Positions 1 to 7,228 of a DNA stretch of 8,933 nt are shown here, in pieces. The position numbers and the translations under genes are program-made. This DNA is from Defluviitaleaceae bacterium (GTDB taxonomy: Bacteria; Bacillota; Clostridia; Lachnospirales; WQUN01), in assembly GCA_009783525.1 (NCBI GenBank), contig WRDG01000080.1, positions 1 to 8,933 on the forward strand, in the 5' to 3' direction. Below the pieces are notes generated by a model. It saw nothing but the letters and a program-made list of their open reading frames with translations. It was not told the DNA's origin and did no database searches. The number at the start of each line of letters is the position of its first letter. The first letter of the stretch is position 1.

Positions 1-90
1 AATACCTCATATTCATTTATTTTTTTTTTTTAATTTTAAAAATATTTTTTTTTTTTTTAATTTTTAATTTTATAAAAAAAAAAAAAAAAA
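1..90. other. AT-only homopolymer region, no gene
   Basis: This stretch is almost entirely A and T, with a T12 run (20-31), a T14 run (45-58) and an A17 run (74-90). No open reading frame or RNA gene is supported here. The A17 run is the U-tract, on the minus strand, of the adjacent terminator. The rest looks like unconstrained intergenic DNA. Long homopolymers are prone to slippage and to sequencing error, so exact run lengths are uncertain. Confidence 0.7.
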
Positions 91-121
91 GCCGCTTCCG
101 TAAAACGGAAGCGGCTTTTTT
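74..121. terminator. Bidirectional rho-independent terminator
   Basis: A perfect 11-bp GC-rich stem pairs 91-101 with 105-115 around an AAA loop. On the minus strand it is followed by 17 U (74-90), and on the plus strand by TTTTTT (116-121), so it can stop transcription from either side. It lies about 40 bases past the stop codon of the minus-strand lipoprotein gene and is the natural end of the 7075-154 operon. Confidence 0.93.
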
Positions 122-135
122 ACCGCGGTAAAAAA
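116..135. repeat. 20-bp perfect palindrome next to the terminator
   Basis: The core TACCGCGGTA (121-130) is flanked by five T and five A, giving a perfect 20-bp palindrome between the lipoprotein stop codon and the terminator hairpin. It abuts the hairpin directly. In RNA it would have no loop, so it is either a DNA-level site or a weak extra hairpin before the terminator. Its role is unknown. Confidence 0.6.
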
Positions 136-153
136 ATATTTTATTGTTGATTT

Positions 154-594
154 TTATGTTTTATTTTTTTCAAAAACGAGTGTTGTCCCGTCTTCATAAG
201 ACCAGGTTATTTTTTGGCCGTCTACGTTTGCTTCGATTGAAACGCCGCCGGAAGTGAGCGTCATTTTTTTGCCGCTTAACGCATAGGTTCCCGCAGCTTC
301 CGTTTCGCCGAACATAATTAAAACGAATGTTTTGTCTTTAAAAAATTCCATGTAAATATGATCGCCGATGTTTTCGTCTATTTCATTGTATACGGCTTCC
401 AGTTCGGCGAAGGTCACGCCATCCGGGTCGCCCGACATGCCGGCGACGGCGTATTTGCCCGCGAGCGACGAGCTGCCGCAGGCGGCAAGCGCAAGCATTA
501 AAAATATTGCAAGCAATATAAACATTGCAAGCAATAAGTATATTGCACGCAATAAGTATATTGCACGCAGCGAAAAAAATTTGCGCGTCTTCAT
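154..594 (-). CDS. Small lipoprotein with lipocalin-like beta domain
   Basis: This is a predicted 146-residue membrane-anchored lipoprotein. The n-region is Met-Lys-Thr-Arg-Lys. A long hydrophobic segment (about residues 9-38) follows and ends in the lipobox Leu-Ala-Ala-Cys (Cys39), the site for lipidation and signal peptidase II cleavage. The mature part of about 107 residues begins Ser-Ser-Ser-Leu-Ala-Gly-Lys-Tyr. It alternates short beta strands with Gly turns (GTYALSGKKMTLTSGG near 102-117) and ends in DGTTLVFEK. That pattern resembles small lipocalin-like lipoproteins of Clostridia, which is an inference from pattern only. The ATG at 594 is preferred because AAAGGG (603-608) lies 8 nt upstream; the frame could also open at a TTG at 624 (156 residues), but that start lacks a clear binding site. 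The giant surface protein gene ends 37 bases upstream with no terminator between, so the two are probably co-transcribed. The hydrophobic core is made of 18-bp repeats. Ligand and function are unknown. Confidence 0.82.
   Translation of the reverse strand: MKTRKFFSLRAIYLLRAIYLLLAMFILLAIFLMLALAACGSSSLAGKYAVAGMSGDPDGVTFAELEAVYNEIDENIGDHIYMEFFKDKTFVLIMFGETEAAGTYALSGKKMTLTSGGVSIEANVDGQKITWSYEDGTTLVFEKNKT
491..570 (-). repeat. 18-bp tandem repeat encoding the signal peptide core
   Basis: Four full 18-bp units and a partial fifth run from 570 down to 491 on the minus strand. They encode LRAIYL, LRAIYL, LLAMFI, LLAIFL and MLA (residues 9-35 from the ATG at 594). The first two units differ at only one base, so the N-terminal copy looks like the most recent duplication. 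Because 18 is a multiple of 3, gain or loss of units would keep frame and only change the length of the hydrophobic region. Confidence 0.9.
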
Positions 595-602
595 AGCCCC
601 AT

Positions 603-608
603 CCCTTT
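603..608 (-). promoter_or_regulatory. Ribosome binding site deciding the lipoprotein start
   Basis: AAAGGG on the minus strand lies 8 nt upstream of the ATG at 594. It sits inside the reading frame that would open at the TTG at 624, and it favours the shorter 146-residue product. Confidence 0.7.
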
Positions 609-631
609 CATGCTTGATTTTCAAACGGCCG

Positions 632-3600
632 TTAAACGCGCCGCTTTTTTTTGCGTTTTATGATAAACGCCGCCGATCCCGCGGCAGCAAGCAATAAAAC
701 GGAAGCGGCCGCGGCAATAAGCAGCAGGTTACCGGAGCTGCCGGGCTCGATCGCATTTACGATACGCTCCGTCGTGATTATGTAATGCGACATGGTGTTG
801 CTGCGGTAGCTTACGACGCCGCCGGCGCCAACCGTGAGCTTGTCCGCGACAAGGGCAAAGCTGCCTGCCTGTGCGTCGTATCTGTAGACGCCAACCGTCG
901 CGCCTTCGGTAATTGCGGTGGATATTTCAAAGGTTGCCGTGCCCGGCAAAGCGCCGTGGTGCATAAAAGAATAGGTGAAATGCTCGCCCTTGCCGAGGTT
1001 TGCGGCTTCAAGCATCTCGTCGTTTAAAAATGACCCGAGGCCGCGGGAATTATATTCGTCATCCGACATCCCGAGCATCCCGAGCGTCGCCTGCTTTAGC
1101 GAAGTGTCGGGCGAATATCCAAAATCGTACATCGGCAGCCAGTTTTCGTCCGCCGTCAAATTTTTCGGCGAGAAGGTTATGCTCATGCCTTCCTGTTTAA
1201 AAGTGAGGTCTACGGATTTATTTTCTTTGAGCGCGTAAAAATAATCCGCGGGCACGCTGCTCCCTGTCTCTTCGTCGAGCGTAATTGAATAACTGCCTTT
1301 TTTAACGTTTTTCATTTCGTTTATGTGCTGCCCGAACCCGAGCGACTTCCAGTTGTCCGCGCCGATCTTGAATCCATCGAGACCCGCCCACGGACTCGCT
1401 ACCGGTTTTTCGTGGCCGTCCGCCATTGCGGCAAAAAAGTCTCCCACTTTTAATGAGTCCCAGCCGTACAGCGAAGCCTTGCCGGCAAGCGCGCCGCCCG
1501 TGAGCGAATCCGCGGCTAAATCAATCATTTGTATGTCCCAATATATTTCGGGTTTTACCGGCGCGGCGCTGCCCGCGTAAGTTACGTCAAACACATCGTT
1601 CCTGCCAACCGCGTGGTACAGGTCGCCGTACCAGTATATGCTGCGCAAAACTGCGCCGGTGCTCATCTCCGGAATATATTGATACGGTTCGTCCTGAGCC
1701 CAAATATATGTCCGGAAATAATCTCTCAACTGCGCGTATTCGGTTTTTCTTGTGTCGATCTTGACCGACGAACTCCAAAAAACATATTCGGTTCCGTTTA
1801 CCGTATAGCGGTCGTTTGTGTAAACATCCTTCGTGTCGTCCCAGCGGATTGTCGATTTGTTAAGCGGCGCGGGTTTTTTTTCTAACAGCAGGCCGGCTAA
1901 ATCCTGTTTTGTTATCGCTTCCTTTAAAAAATTGCCCCATGTTATTTCCGTTGCGTGAATTACCGCCCGTTCCAATATATTGCCGGCATTTCGTCCGGCA
2001 GTAAATTTTTGAAAACTTTCCGCCGCCGCTTTTTGCGCGGGCTGTGCTGTGCCCGCCGTTAAAAACGACGCGGACGCGGACGTATCCGACGGAATAAACG
2101 CGACGGAACCCGCGAAGCCGATTCTGTCGGAGCGGCCGCCTACTTCCAGCTTGCAAAGCTGCTCGGCTCTTCCCACGTCGTTTTCGGCAACGATGTAAAA
2201 CGAATAGCTGCCGTTTGCTACGGACGTGCCAAACAATAAAATTCCGTATACGCGGTCGATCGAAACGCCGGCGGGTACTCCCTGCCCTCCGGCCGCAGCC
2301 AGCGAATACATGATCGGCACGCTGCCGGTAACATATATTTGCGTTTCGACCGGATCGCGCCGTATGGACGGCAAACTGAACTCATAATTATTGCGGTCCC
2401 TTTCAAATTTGGGAGCCGTCCTAACCTCGTTTACGGACAGGGTCAAAACTGCGGTGCTTTCGCCCGCGTTGTTTCTTGCCGTAACGGTCAGCGTATACAT
2501 TCCGACTGCGAGGCCCGCCTGCGCGTTTACAGTTTTGGCGCTTTCGCTGACGCTAAAACCCGAAACAGACGCGCCGTTGGCGTTTGACGCTAAAACCGAT
2601 ACCGTGACCGGTTCTGTTCCCGTCAAAGAATAACTTCCGCTGAACGCTTCGTTCTGCCAAATAAAAAACCTCGAGCTTTCGAACGAAATCGTCGGCGCAA
2701 CAACCGGCGCAGATGTAGGAGTGGCTGCGGGGACCGGAGTGGGGGTTGCTTCGGGCACAGGGGTGGGAGTAGCAGCGGGGATCGGCGTAGGGGTAGGGGT
2801 TGCTGTAGGAACAGGAGTGGGCGCCGATGTGGGCCGCGGCGTTGAAGTGGGAGCCGGAGTGGGCGCGGCCGTAGGAACAGGGGTTGGGCTGACGGTCGGA
2901 GTTGGCGACGGCGACGGCGTGGGTGTAGCAGCCGTCACTTCAACGATAAAGGCCGCAGTGTGTTCACCCGTGCTGTTTTTTGCCGTGAGGGTGACATTGT
3001 AAACTCCCACGGGCGCGGTATTTCTAACGTTCATCGTTTTTGCCATTTGGTTTATTGAAAAATAACTGTATGCGTTATTTGAACCGGCGTACGCGTCAAA
3101 CGAAACGTCGATGGGTTCGCTTCCGGACAATGTGTAAGACAATGTATAAGCCGAACCGTGCTGGACCGTGTACTTCGGGTTAGAGGTATTTATAACGGGA
3201 GGCGTCAATGCGGCTGCCGTAACTTCATATGTAAAGGTCACGGAGCTTTCGCCGAAATCGTTTACGGCTGTGGCCGTAACCGTATATGTTCCGGCCGCGA
3301 GGCTGCCAGCCGCGTTAAATATTTTTGACGCGGCGTCAACAGCAAAACCGGAAACCGTCAATCCGTTTGAGTTTGTCGCGGCGAGCGTCACGGTGACCGG
3401 TTCAACGCCGGACAGCCTGTACGGTATCTGATAGGCCGAACCGACAACGGCGGCATAGCTGTAATGGTCGATGGCAATAATCGGGGCGGAGCTTGAAACA
3501 ATAAGCCTGAATTTTTTTACGTCGATGCCGCCCATGCTGTGGGCCTGGCCGTTCGGCGCGTACACGGTTTCTATGTTTGAGGCTTCGATTGCGTAATCAT

Positions 3601-6600
3601 ACACACCCTCCGGAGCGTCCGCGGACACTGTAAACACGCCCGTATCGGGATCAATTGATATAAAGTCGGGCCGTTCGGACGGAGGCGTATACGAAAACGG
3701 ATTGTCGAGGTCGTCGAAGCGGAGCCTCCATTTGACCTCGCTGTCTCCGCTTGCTTCAAGCGGCACGGAAAGGCCGACGCCCGCCTGCGCGTTAAAATAC
3801 ATGACGGGGAAATCGGGCAGAATTTTTGCGGGCGATTTGGTGATGGCAAGCTCGAAAAACATTTGCACCGGCGGCGCGGGGTCGTGGCCGTAGTATTCGT
3901 AGTCGGGCACGGTTTTTACCGAGTTGCCCCCCGACGGATTGTAATACGAATACGTCACTTCGGTGCCGCGGTACTCCTGCACGGCTTCAACCGTAAACTG
4001 GTATATGCCCCGGGGCAAACCGCGCTGCACGTTAATCAATCCCGTGTTTTTATTTATGCTGACGCCCGGGGGCACGTCCCCTTTTAAATAATACGCGGGC
4101 AAAAATCCGTCCGCCGTAATTTGGATTGTGGCGCCCGTCGGCGTGATTCTTATTTCGTTTTGAGGAGGGCCGTTATAATGATCGAGGTCCTGTATGTAAA
4201 AATCACCGTCGCGCATAAGCGCGGCTATCGGGCTTTTTAAATTTCGCACCGGGTTGGGATGCGCTTGCCAAACCCATTCGACCGTCACGCGCTGGCTGAA
4301 CATCGTCGTCTTACTTCCGTCCGGGTTTGTCGTCCTGACCAGTTTGAAATCGTTGCGGTTTAAATCGCGCCACGAAGAAGCAGACTGCTCGGCGTGGTAG
4401 TTGTAATCCACGCGCGAATTTATTCCTCTTATTCCGTAGAAAAATTCTTCGTCGGTAATCGTGCGGGTTCCCGCGGGGTTGACGACCCATATGTATTCGT
4501 CGTAGTCCATGCTGTCGATTATTTTGTTGCCCTCGGGCGTCTTTTTAAAAGAACCCTCGACCGGATAAATTTCGCGGTTGAAATAAAACTCCGGCATTTT
4601 GGGCAGGCTGTAGTATGTCGCGGATTCGCTTGAATCGCCCTGGAAATATACGACAATATCAAACCCGCCCAGCCATTCGATGCTTTTAACTTCGTGAATC
4701 TCGCCCAAAAATTCATAAGTGTTCGAGATGATCAGCGGGGTGTGATACGAAACGTTCCAGCCCGCGTTGGCATAATAAGAACCGTTAAAAAACCGGATGT
4801 TGGTTTTGGTGGACCATGTTTCTTCCAATCGGTACTGTCTGCGTGTGTCAAACCTGCCGAACTCGTCGGTGGCCGCGGATGCGGTAAACGAATAGCTGCG
4901 GTTAAAACCGATATAACGTTTCCATTCGCCGTCTTTTTTAGTGTCGGTGCCGAACTTCGCGGTCGGCGTGATGTAGATTATCGTATCCTTGGGCGGATAT
5001 ACGAGGCCGCATCTTTCATCCACGTCAAGGTTAGGCGACGTCGTCCAATTTTTTAATTGCTGCTGGCACACATAGCCCGTGACAAAATCGTTGAATGTAT
5101 CCGCTTCGGTAATTGCTGCGTCTTTAAACGGCATCATCGGCTGAATGGACGCCGAGGTCCTTATGTTTGCTTCTTTTATTTCAAATCCGGGGAGTATGAA
5201 CTGCACAAAAATTTTATCCTTCGCATTTAAACCCCTTATGCCGTTGATGCTGCCGTCCGCGTTATTGCCGAAGGGTCCGTAGTTGTAGCCCCATTTGGTG
5301 CCGAGCCCGTCGCCGATAAAAAATTCGCCGGCGGAGTTTGTCTGCGCCCATTGGTTGTTGCCGGGATAAAACTCCTTATTTTGTTCGTTTCCGTTTTTAT
5401 GCACGACGATCCTGTAATTGAAAATGCCGTCGGGCGGCACCAAAATAAATTTACCGTTCTCTGTTTTTTCTTTCATGAAGCGGCCGCCCACGCGGCCGGG
5501 CGCGATGAAGCAGTCGTCGATTTCGAGTTTGTAACCGTCCAGGTTGACCTGCTTCTTGCGGAATATCGTAGGGGTGGCGTTGATCAGGTTGACCCGCTTC
5601 CCGATGACCGTGACGAATACGTTTAAAATGCCGTACAGCCGTACGTCAAGGTTGTTGCCGTTATCCAGCAGCTCAACCGAAACGCCCGCGCCCAAATACG
5701 CGCCCGCTCCAATCAAGTCGAGGCCGAAAATGCTGATTTTAAGTTCCGGGCCTATCTTGACATAAGCGTTTATTTTTCCCGACAGGTTGACGTCGCCTTT
5801 TGTCTCCGTTGTGTGATTGAAAATCGGATGCACGCTGGTGGGCACGCATAAAAATGTGCTGCCCCTTGCGCCCATCGTTGTGCTCGTGTATTCGCTCGCG
5901 GAAATTTCAAGACGGAAATTTCCGCTGATGCCGACCACAAGAAAAACCCCGCCCTTGACCGAGCCGACAAGGAACGGAATGTCTATCCCGAACAGAGGGA
6001 TATAAACCTCCTGGTCGATCTGTGCCTGCAGCATTATGTCTAAGTAGCACTCCTGCGCGAACGTCAATGAAAACTCGTAGCCGCCGAACGCGCTGTACCG
6101 CGCGGTAAGCTTGGGCTTTGCGATCCCGACGCCGCCGCTTACCTCAAGGGCGATTCCGCCGCTGCCGTCCGCTTTGTAGCCAGTAAGGAGCGACGCGTCA
6201 AAATCAAAGCCCAGCCATTTGTCAAAGTTGCTGTAGTTGCCCTTAAACGACGTAAGCGGGACAACTTGCAAGGAAGGAACGTCTTCGGAGTTCCTGTGCA
6301 AGGAATATTCATTTGACGCGCTGCCAATGATATTGTCGTTGCCGCCGAGTATCGTTACTTTTGGATTGTTTTCGATTCCCTTCGCAAAACCGGTTACATT
6401 GCCGAGCGTCAGCTCGACGGTCTCCCCGCTTGTCCCGCCGATATTAAAATCTTCCAAAATTTCATGAACCTGCGGCTGTACTATGCTGACCGTCCCGCCA
6501 AGAGATTTTGCCATTGCTTCAAGCTCATTGTCCGACGAAAACATAGCGGACGAAAACGCCGTCTCGCCTGCGATCTTAAACGCCGTGCCCGTTGCCTCGT

Positions 6601-7075
6601 CCACCACCACCGTGCCGCTTTTTATTTCGCCGCCCGTGATTGTCCTCAAAATATGCGTTGGGATGTATCCGCCGTCTGCGATGATCCTGTTTGGAGCAAT
6701 TGTTAAATCGGAGTTTTTCGTGCCGTCGATCGCCATCGCCCCGGTAAAAATATTTTTCAACGCATTTTGAGCAGCGACATAATCGTCGGAATTAATTTTT
6801 ATTACGTCCTTCGCGAGCTTGTACGAAGCAGTCAAAAACTGCGCTTGGGTTTCGCCCGCGGCGAACTGCTGCCATTCGTAGCTTGCGGGAATTATTATGT
6901 CGTCGAAATTAAAAGGTAGCGGCGTGGCTTCAGATTTAAAAAAGTCATTTAATTCCGGCTCTTCCGCGCCGTACGCGGCGTTTTTGTCCGGGATTTGATC
7001 CGCTGCCGGAAACGCTGCCGCAAACAGCATGATCGTCGTCAAGAGAAACGCTGTCAGATTTTTTAATCTTCTCAT
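632..7075 (-). CDS. Giant membrane-anchored surface protein with Ig-like modules
   Basis: This 2147-residue protein starts at an ATG preceded by GGGAGG with 7 nt spacing. Residues 1-36 are a signal peptide, probably cut after Ala-Tyr-Gly. Residues 37-510 are beta-rich; 280-510 is a run of alternating, Gly-rich hydrophobic strands that I cannot assign. Residues 510-970 hold further aromatic-rich beta segments with the motif GIRG[LI]N at 612 and 881. About six putative-Ig-type modules follow, near 985-1075, 1085-1193, 1209-1286, 1304-1381, 1472-1549 and 1560-1645, with the hallmark turns PPGVSINKNTG, ISIDPDTGVF and PAGVSIDRVYG. A Pro/Thr linker occupies 1383-1462. Residues 1650-2105 are an unassigned C-terminal region ending SHYIITTE, similar in pattern to beta-sandwich ends of clostridial surface proteins. 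A helix at 2116-2139 and the tail KRKKKRRV anchor it in the membrane; there is no LPxTG motif. The likely role is adhesion or surface display, inferred from architecture. No catalytic motif was recognised. It is followed by the lipoprotein gene, probably in one operon. Confidence 0.93.
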   Translation of the reverse strand: MRRLKNLTAFLLTTIMLFAAAFPAADQIPDKNAAYGAEEPELNDFFKSEATPLPFNFDDIIIPASYEWQQFAAGETQAQFLTASYKLAKDVIKINSDDYVAAQNALKNIFTGAMAIDGTKNSDLTIAPNRIIADGGYIPTHILRTITGGEIKSGTVVVDEATGTAFKIAGETAFSSAMFSSDNELEAMAKSLGGTVSIVQPQVHEILEDFNIGGTSGETVELTLGNVTGFAKGIENNPKVTILGGNDNIIGSASNEYSLHRNSEDVPSLQVVPLTSFKGNYSNFDKWLGFDFDASLLTGYKADGSGGIALEVSGGVGIAKPKLTARYSAFGGYEFSLTFAQECYLDIMLQAQIDQEVYIPLFGIDIPFLVGSVKGGVFLVVGISGNFRLEISASEYTSTTMGARGSTFLCVPTSVHPIFNHTTETKGDVNLSGKINAYVKIGPELKISIFGLDLIGAGAYLGAGVSVELLDNGNNLDVRLYGILNVFVTVIGKRVNLINATPTIFRKKQVNLDGYKLEIDDCFIAPGRVGGRFMKEKTENGKFILVPPDGIFNYRIVVHKNGNEQNKEFYPGNNQWAQTNSAGEFFIGDGLGTKWGYNYGPFGNNADGSINGIRGLNAKDKIFVQFILPGFEIKEANIRTSASIQPMMPFKDAAITEADTFNDFVTGYVCQQQLKNWTTSPNLDVDERCGLVYPPKDTIIYITPTAKFGTDTKKDGEWKRYIGFNRSYSFTASAATDEFGRFDTRRQYRLEETWSTKTNIRFFNGSYYANAGWNVSYHTPLIISNTYEFLGEIHEVKSIEWLGGFDIVVYFQGDSSESATYYSLPKMPEFYFNREIYPVEGSFKKTPEGNKIIDSMDYDEYIWVVNPAGTRTITDEEFFYGIRGINSRVDYNYHAEQSASSWRDLNRNDFKLVRTTNPDGSKTTMFSQRVTVEWVWQAHPNPVRNLKSPIAALMRDGDFYIQDLDHYNGPPQNEIRITPTGATIQITADGFLPAYYLKGDVPPGVSINKNTGLINVQRGLPRGIYQFTVEAVQEYRGTEVTYSYYNPSGGNSVKTVPDYEYYGHDPAPPVQMFFELAITKSPAKILPDFPVMYFNAQAGVGLSVPLEASGDSEVKWRLRFDDLDNPFSYTPPSERPDFISIDPDTGVFTVSADAPEGVYDYAIEASNIETVYAPNGQAHSMGGIDVKKFRLIVSSSAPIIAIDHYSYAAVVGSAYQIPYRLSGVEPVTVTLAATNSNGLTVSGFAVDAASKIFNAAGSLAAGTYTVTATAVNDFGESSVTFTYEVTAAALTPPVINTSNPKYTVQHGSAYTLSYTLSGSEPIDVSFDAYAGSNNAYSYFSINQMAKTMNVRNTAPVGVYNVTLTAKNSTGEHTAAFIVEVTAATPTPSPSPTPTVSPTPVPTAAPTPAPTSTPRPTSAPTPVPTATPTPTPIPAATPTPVPEATPTPVPAATPTSAPVVAPTISFESSRFFIWQNEAFSGSYSLTGTEPVTVSVLASNANGASVSGFSVSESAKTVNAQAGLAVGMYTLTVTARNNAGESTAVLTLSVNEVRTAPKFERDRNNYEFSLPSIRRDPVETQIYVTGSVPIMYSLAAAGGQGVPAGVSIDRVYGILLFGTSVANGSYSFYIVAENDVGRAEQLCKLEVGGRSDRIGFAGSVAFIPSDTSASASFLTAGTAQPAQKAAAESFQKFTAGRNAGNILERAVIHATEITWGNFLKEAITKQDLAGLLLEKKPAPLNKSTIRWDDTKDVYTNDRYTVNGTEYVFWSSSVKIDTRKTEYAQLRDYFRTYIWAQDEPYQYIPEMSTGAVLRSIYWYGDLYHAVGRNDVFDVTYAGSAAPVKPEIYWDIQMIDLAADSLTGGALAGKASLYGWDSLKVGDFFAAMADGHEKPVASPWAGLDGFKIGADNWKSLGFGQHINEMKNVKKGSYSITLDEETGSSVPADYFYALKENKSVDLTFKQEGMSITFSPKNLTADENWLPMYDFGYSPDTSLKQATLGMLGMSDDEYNSRGLGSFLNDEMLEAANLGKGEHFTYSFMHHGALPGTATFEISTAITEGATVGVYRYDAQAGSFALVADKLTVGAGGVVSYRSNTMSHYIITTERIVNAIEPGSSGNLLLIAAAASVLLLAAAGSAAFIIKRKKKRRV
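761..1228 (-). other. C-terminal beta-sandwich-like segment of the giant protein
   Basis: Residues about 1950-2105 run from KSVDLTFKQEGMSITFSPKN through GALPGTATFEIS and VGVYRYDAQAGSFALVADK to SHYIITTE. This order of Gly-bounded strands, a Tyr-rich strand and a final His/Tyr strand before the anchor resembles the membrane-proximal region of other large clostridial surface proteins. The resemblance is from memory of the pattern, without alignment. Confidence 0.4.
2429..2662 (-). repeat. Ig-like repeat C (residues 1472-1549)
   Basis: This is the third member of a closely related 78-residue trio. It shares TGTEPVTV, an NGxxVSGF strand, AKTVNA and the ending GMYTLTVTARNNAGES with copies A and B. 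It is separated from copy B by the Pro/Thr linker, so the stalk appears inserted into what was a tandem array. Confidence 0.75.
2690..2929 (-). repeat. Pro/Thr-rich linker with 24-bp sub-repeats
   Basis: This encodes residues 1383-1462 of the giant protein, almost only Pro, Thr, Ala, Val and Ser. It contains the eight-residue units ATPTPVPE, ATPTPVPA and ATPTSAPV (1435-1458), each 24 bp. Such segments act as extended, often glycosylated, stalks in surface proteins. The plus strand is open through here and would encode a Gly/Val repeat, which is a shadow of this codon pattern. Confidence 0.88.
2933..3166 (-). repeat. Ig-like repeat B (residues 1304-1381)
   Basis: The second 78-residue copy opens VQHGSAYTLSYTLSGSEP and ends GVYNVTLTAKNSTGEHT plus a final strand. 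It is the most diverged of the three in its middle, with Tyr/Asn-rich residues where copies A and C have NGxxVSGF. It is followed directly by the Pro/Thr linker. Confidence 0.75.
3218..3451 (-). repeat. Ig-like repeat A (residues 1209-1286)
   Basis: The first 78-residue copy opens AVVGSAYQIPYRLSGVEPV, carries NGLTVSGFAV and ends AGTYTVTATAVNDFGESS plus a final strand. It is most similar to copy C, 263 residues downstream, rather than to its direct neighbour copy B. Confidence 0.75.
5546..6238 (-). other. Unassigned Gly-rich beta module of the giant protein
   Basis: Residues 280-510 form a long series of alternating hydrophobic and polar strands with Gly turns, for example GGIALEVSGGVGIAKPKL, IPLFGIDIPFLVGSV and LIGAGAYLGAGVSVELL. 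The composition is unlike the Ig modules downstream. It resembles a large beta-sheet or beta-solenoid body, and I do not recognise a family. Confidence 0.45.
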
Positions 7076-7164
7076 GAAGATTCCTCCCGTTTTTTTCGCG
7101 TTTTAAGTTCTTGTTGCATTGTAAACCTTTTGTATCAAACGCGGCATAAAAAATATTTTTACGC

Positions 7165-7192
7165 AAAAAAAACGCAGCCCGTAACGGCTGCG
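7165..7192 (-). terminator. Rho-independent terminator after the 7229-7993 gene
   Basis: CGCAGCC (7173-7179) pairs with GGCTGCG (7186-7192) around a 6-nt loop. On the minus strand the stem is followed by eight U (7165-7172). It lies 37 bases past the stop codon of the upstream lipoprotein gene and separates that gene from the giant-protein operon. Confidence 0.88.
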
Positions 7193-7202
7193 GTTTCATG
7201 AG

Positions 7203-7224
7203 GTGTACCCCATGTCGAGTACAC
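7203..7224. repeat. Short inverted repeat between stop codon and terminator
   Basis: GTGTAC (7203-7208) and GTACAC (7219-7224) are perfect inverted arms around 10 nt. The repeat sits between the stop codon of the minus-strand lipoprotein gene and its terminator. It could form a small 3' UTR hairpin but may be chance. Confidence 0.35.
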
Positions 7225-7228
7225 ATTA

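Noticed and set aside
491..570. CRISPR-like array
   Set aside because: The units are contiguous 18-bp repeats without spacers and lie in frame within a coding region.
595..624. TTG start extending the small lipoprotein by 10 residues
   Set aside because: The extension reads through the AAAGGG binding site of the ATG at 594 and adds acidic residues before the n-region, which is unlike a signal peptide.
368..697. Plus-strand frame with NIASNKYIARNK-like repeats
   Set aside because: The repetition is the antisense reading of the 18-bp signal-peptide minisatellite, and the frame runs across the ends of two minus-strand genes.
632..740. Sortase (LPxTG) anchor at the end of the giant protein
   Set aside because: The residues before the membrane helix read IEPGSSGN, with no LPxTG-like pentapeptide. 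The anchor is better called a transmembrane helix with a basic tail.
2721..3002. Plus-strand open frame encoding Gly/Val repeats opposite the Pro/Thr linker
   Set aside because: It is the antisense shadow of Pro/Thr/Ala codons, has no convincing ribosome binding site, and the minus-strand frame is open through 2147 codons.
4694..5056. 120-codon plus-strand open frame inside the giant gene
   Set aside because: It lies wholly antisense to a well-supported coding region and shows no signal peptide, motif or binding site. Other antisense frames within 632-7075 were rejected for the same reason.
7118..7123. TACAAT as -10 box of the giant-protein operon
   Set aside because: It matches five of six consensus bases on the minus strand, but no acceptable -35 lies 16-18 bp upstream and TTGATA nearby is at the wrong spacing. 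The operon promoter is probably in 7089-7164 but is not resolved.
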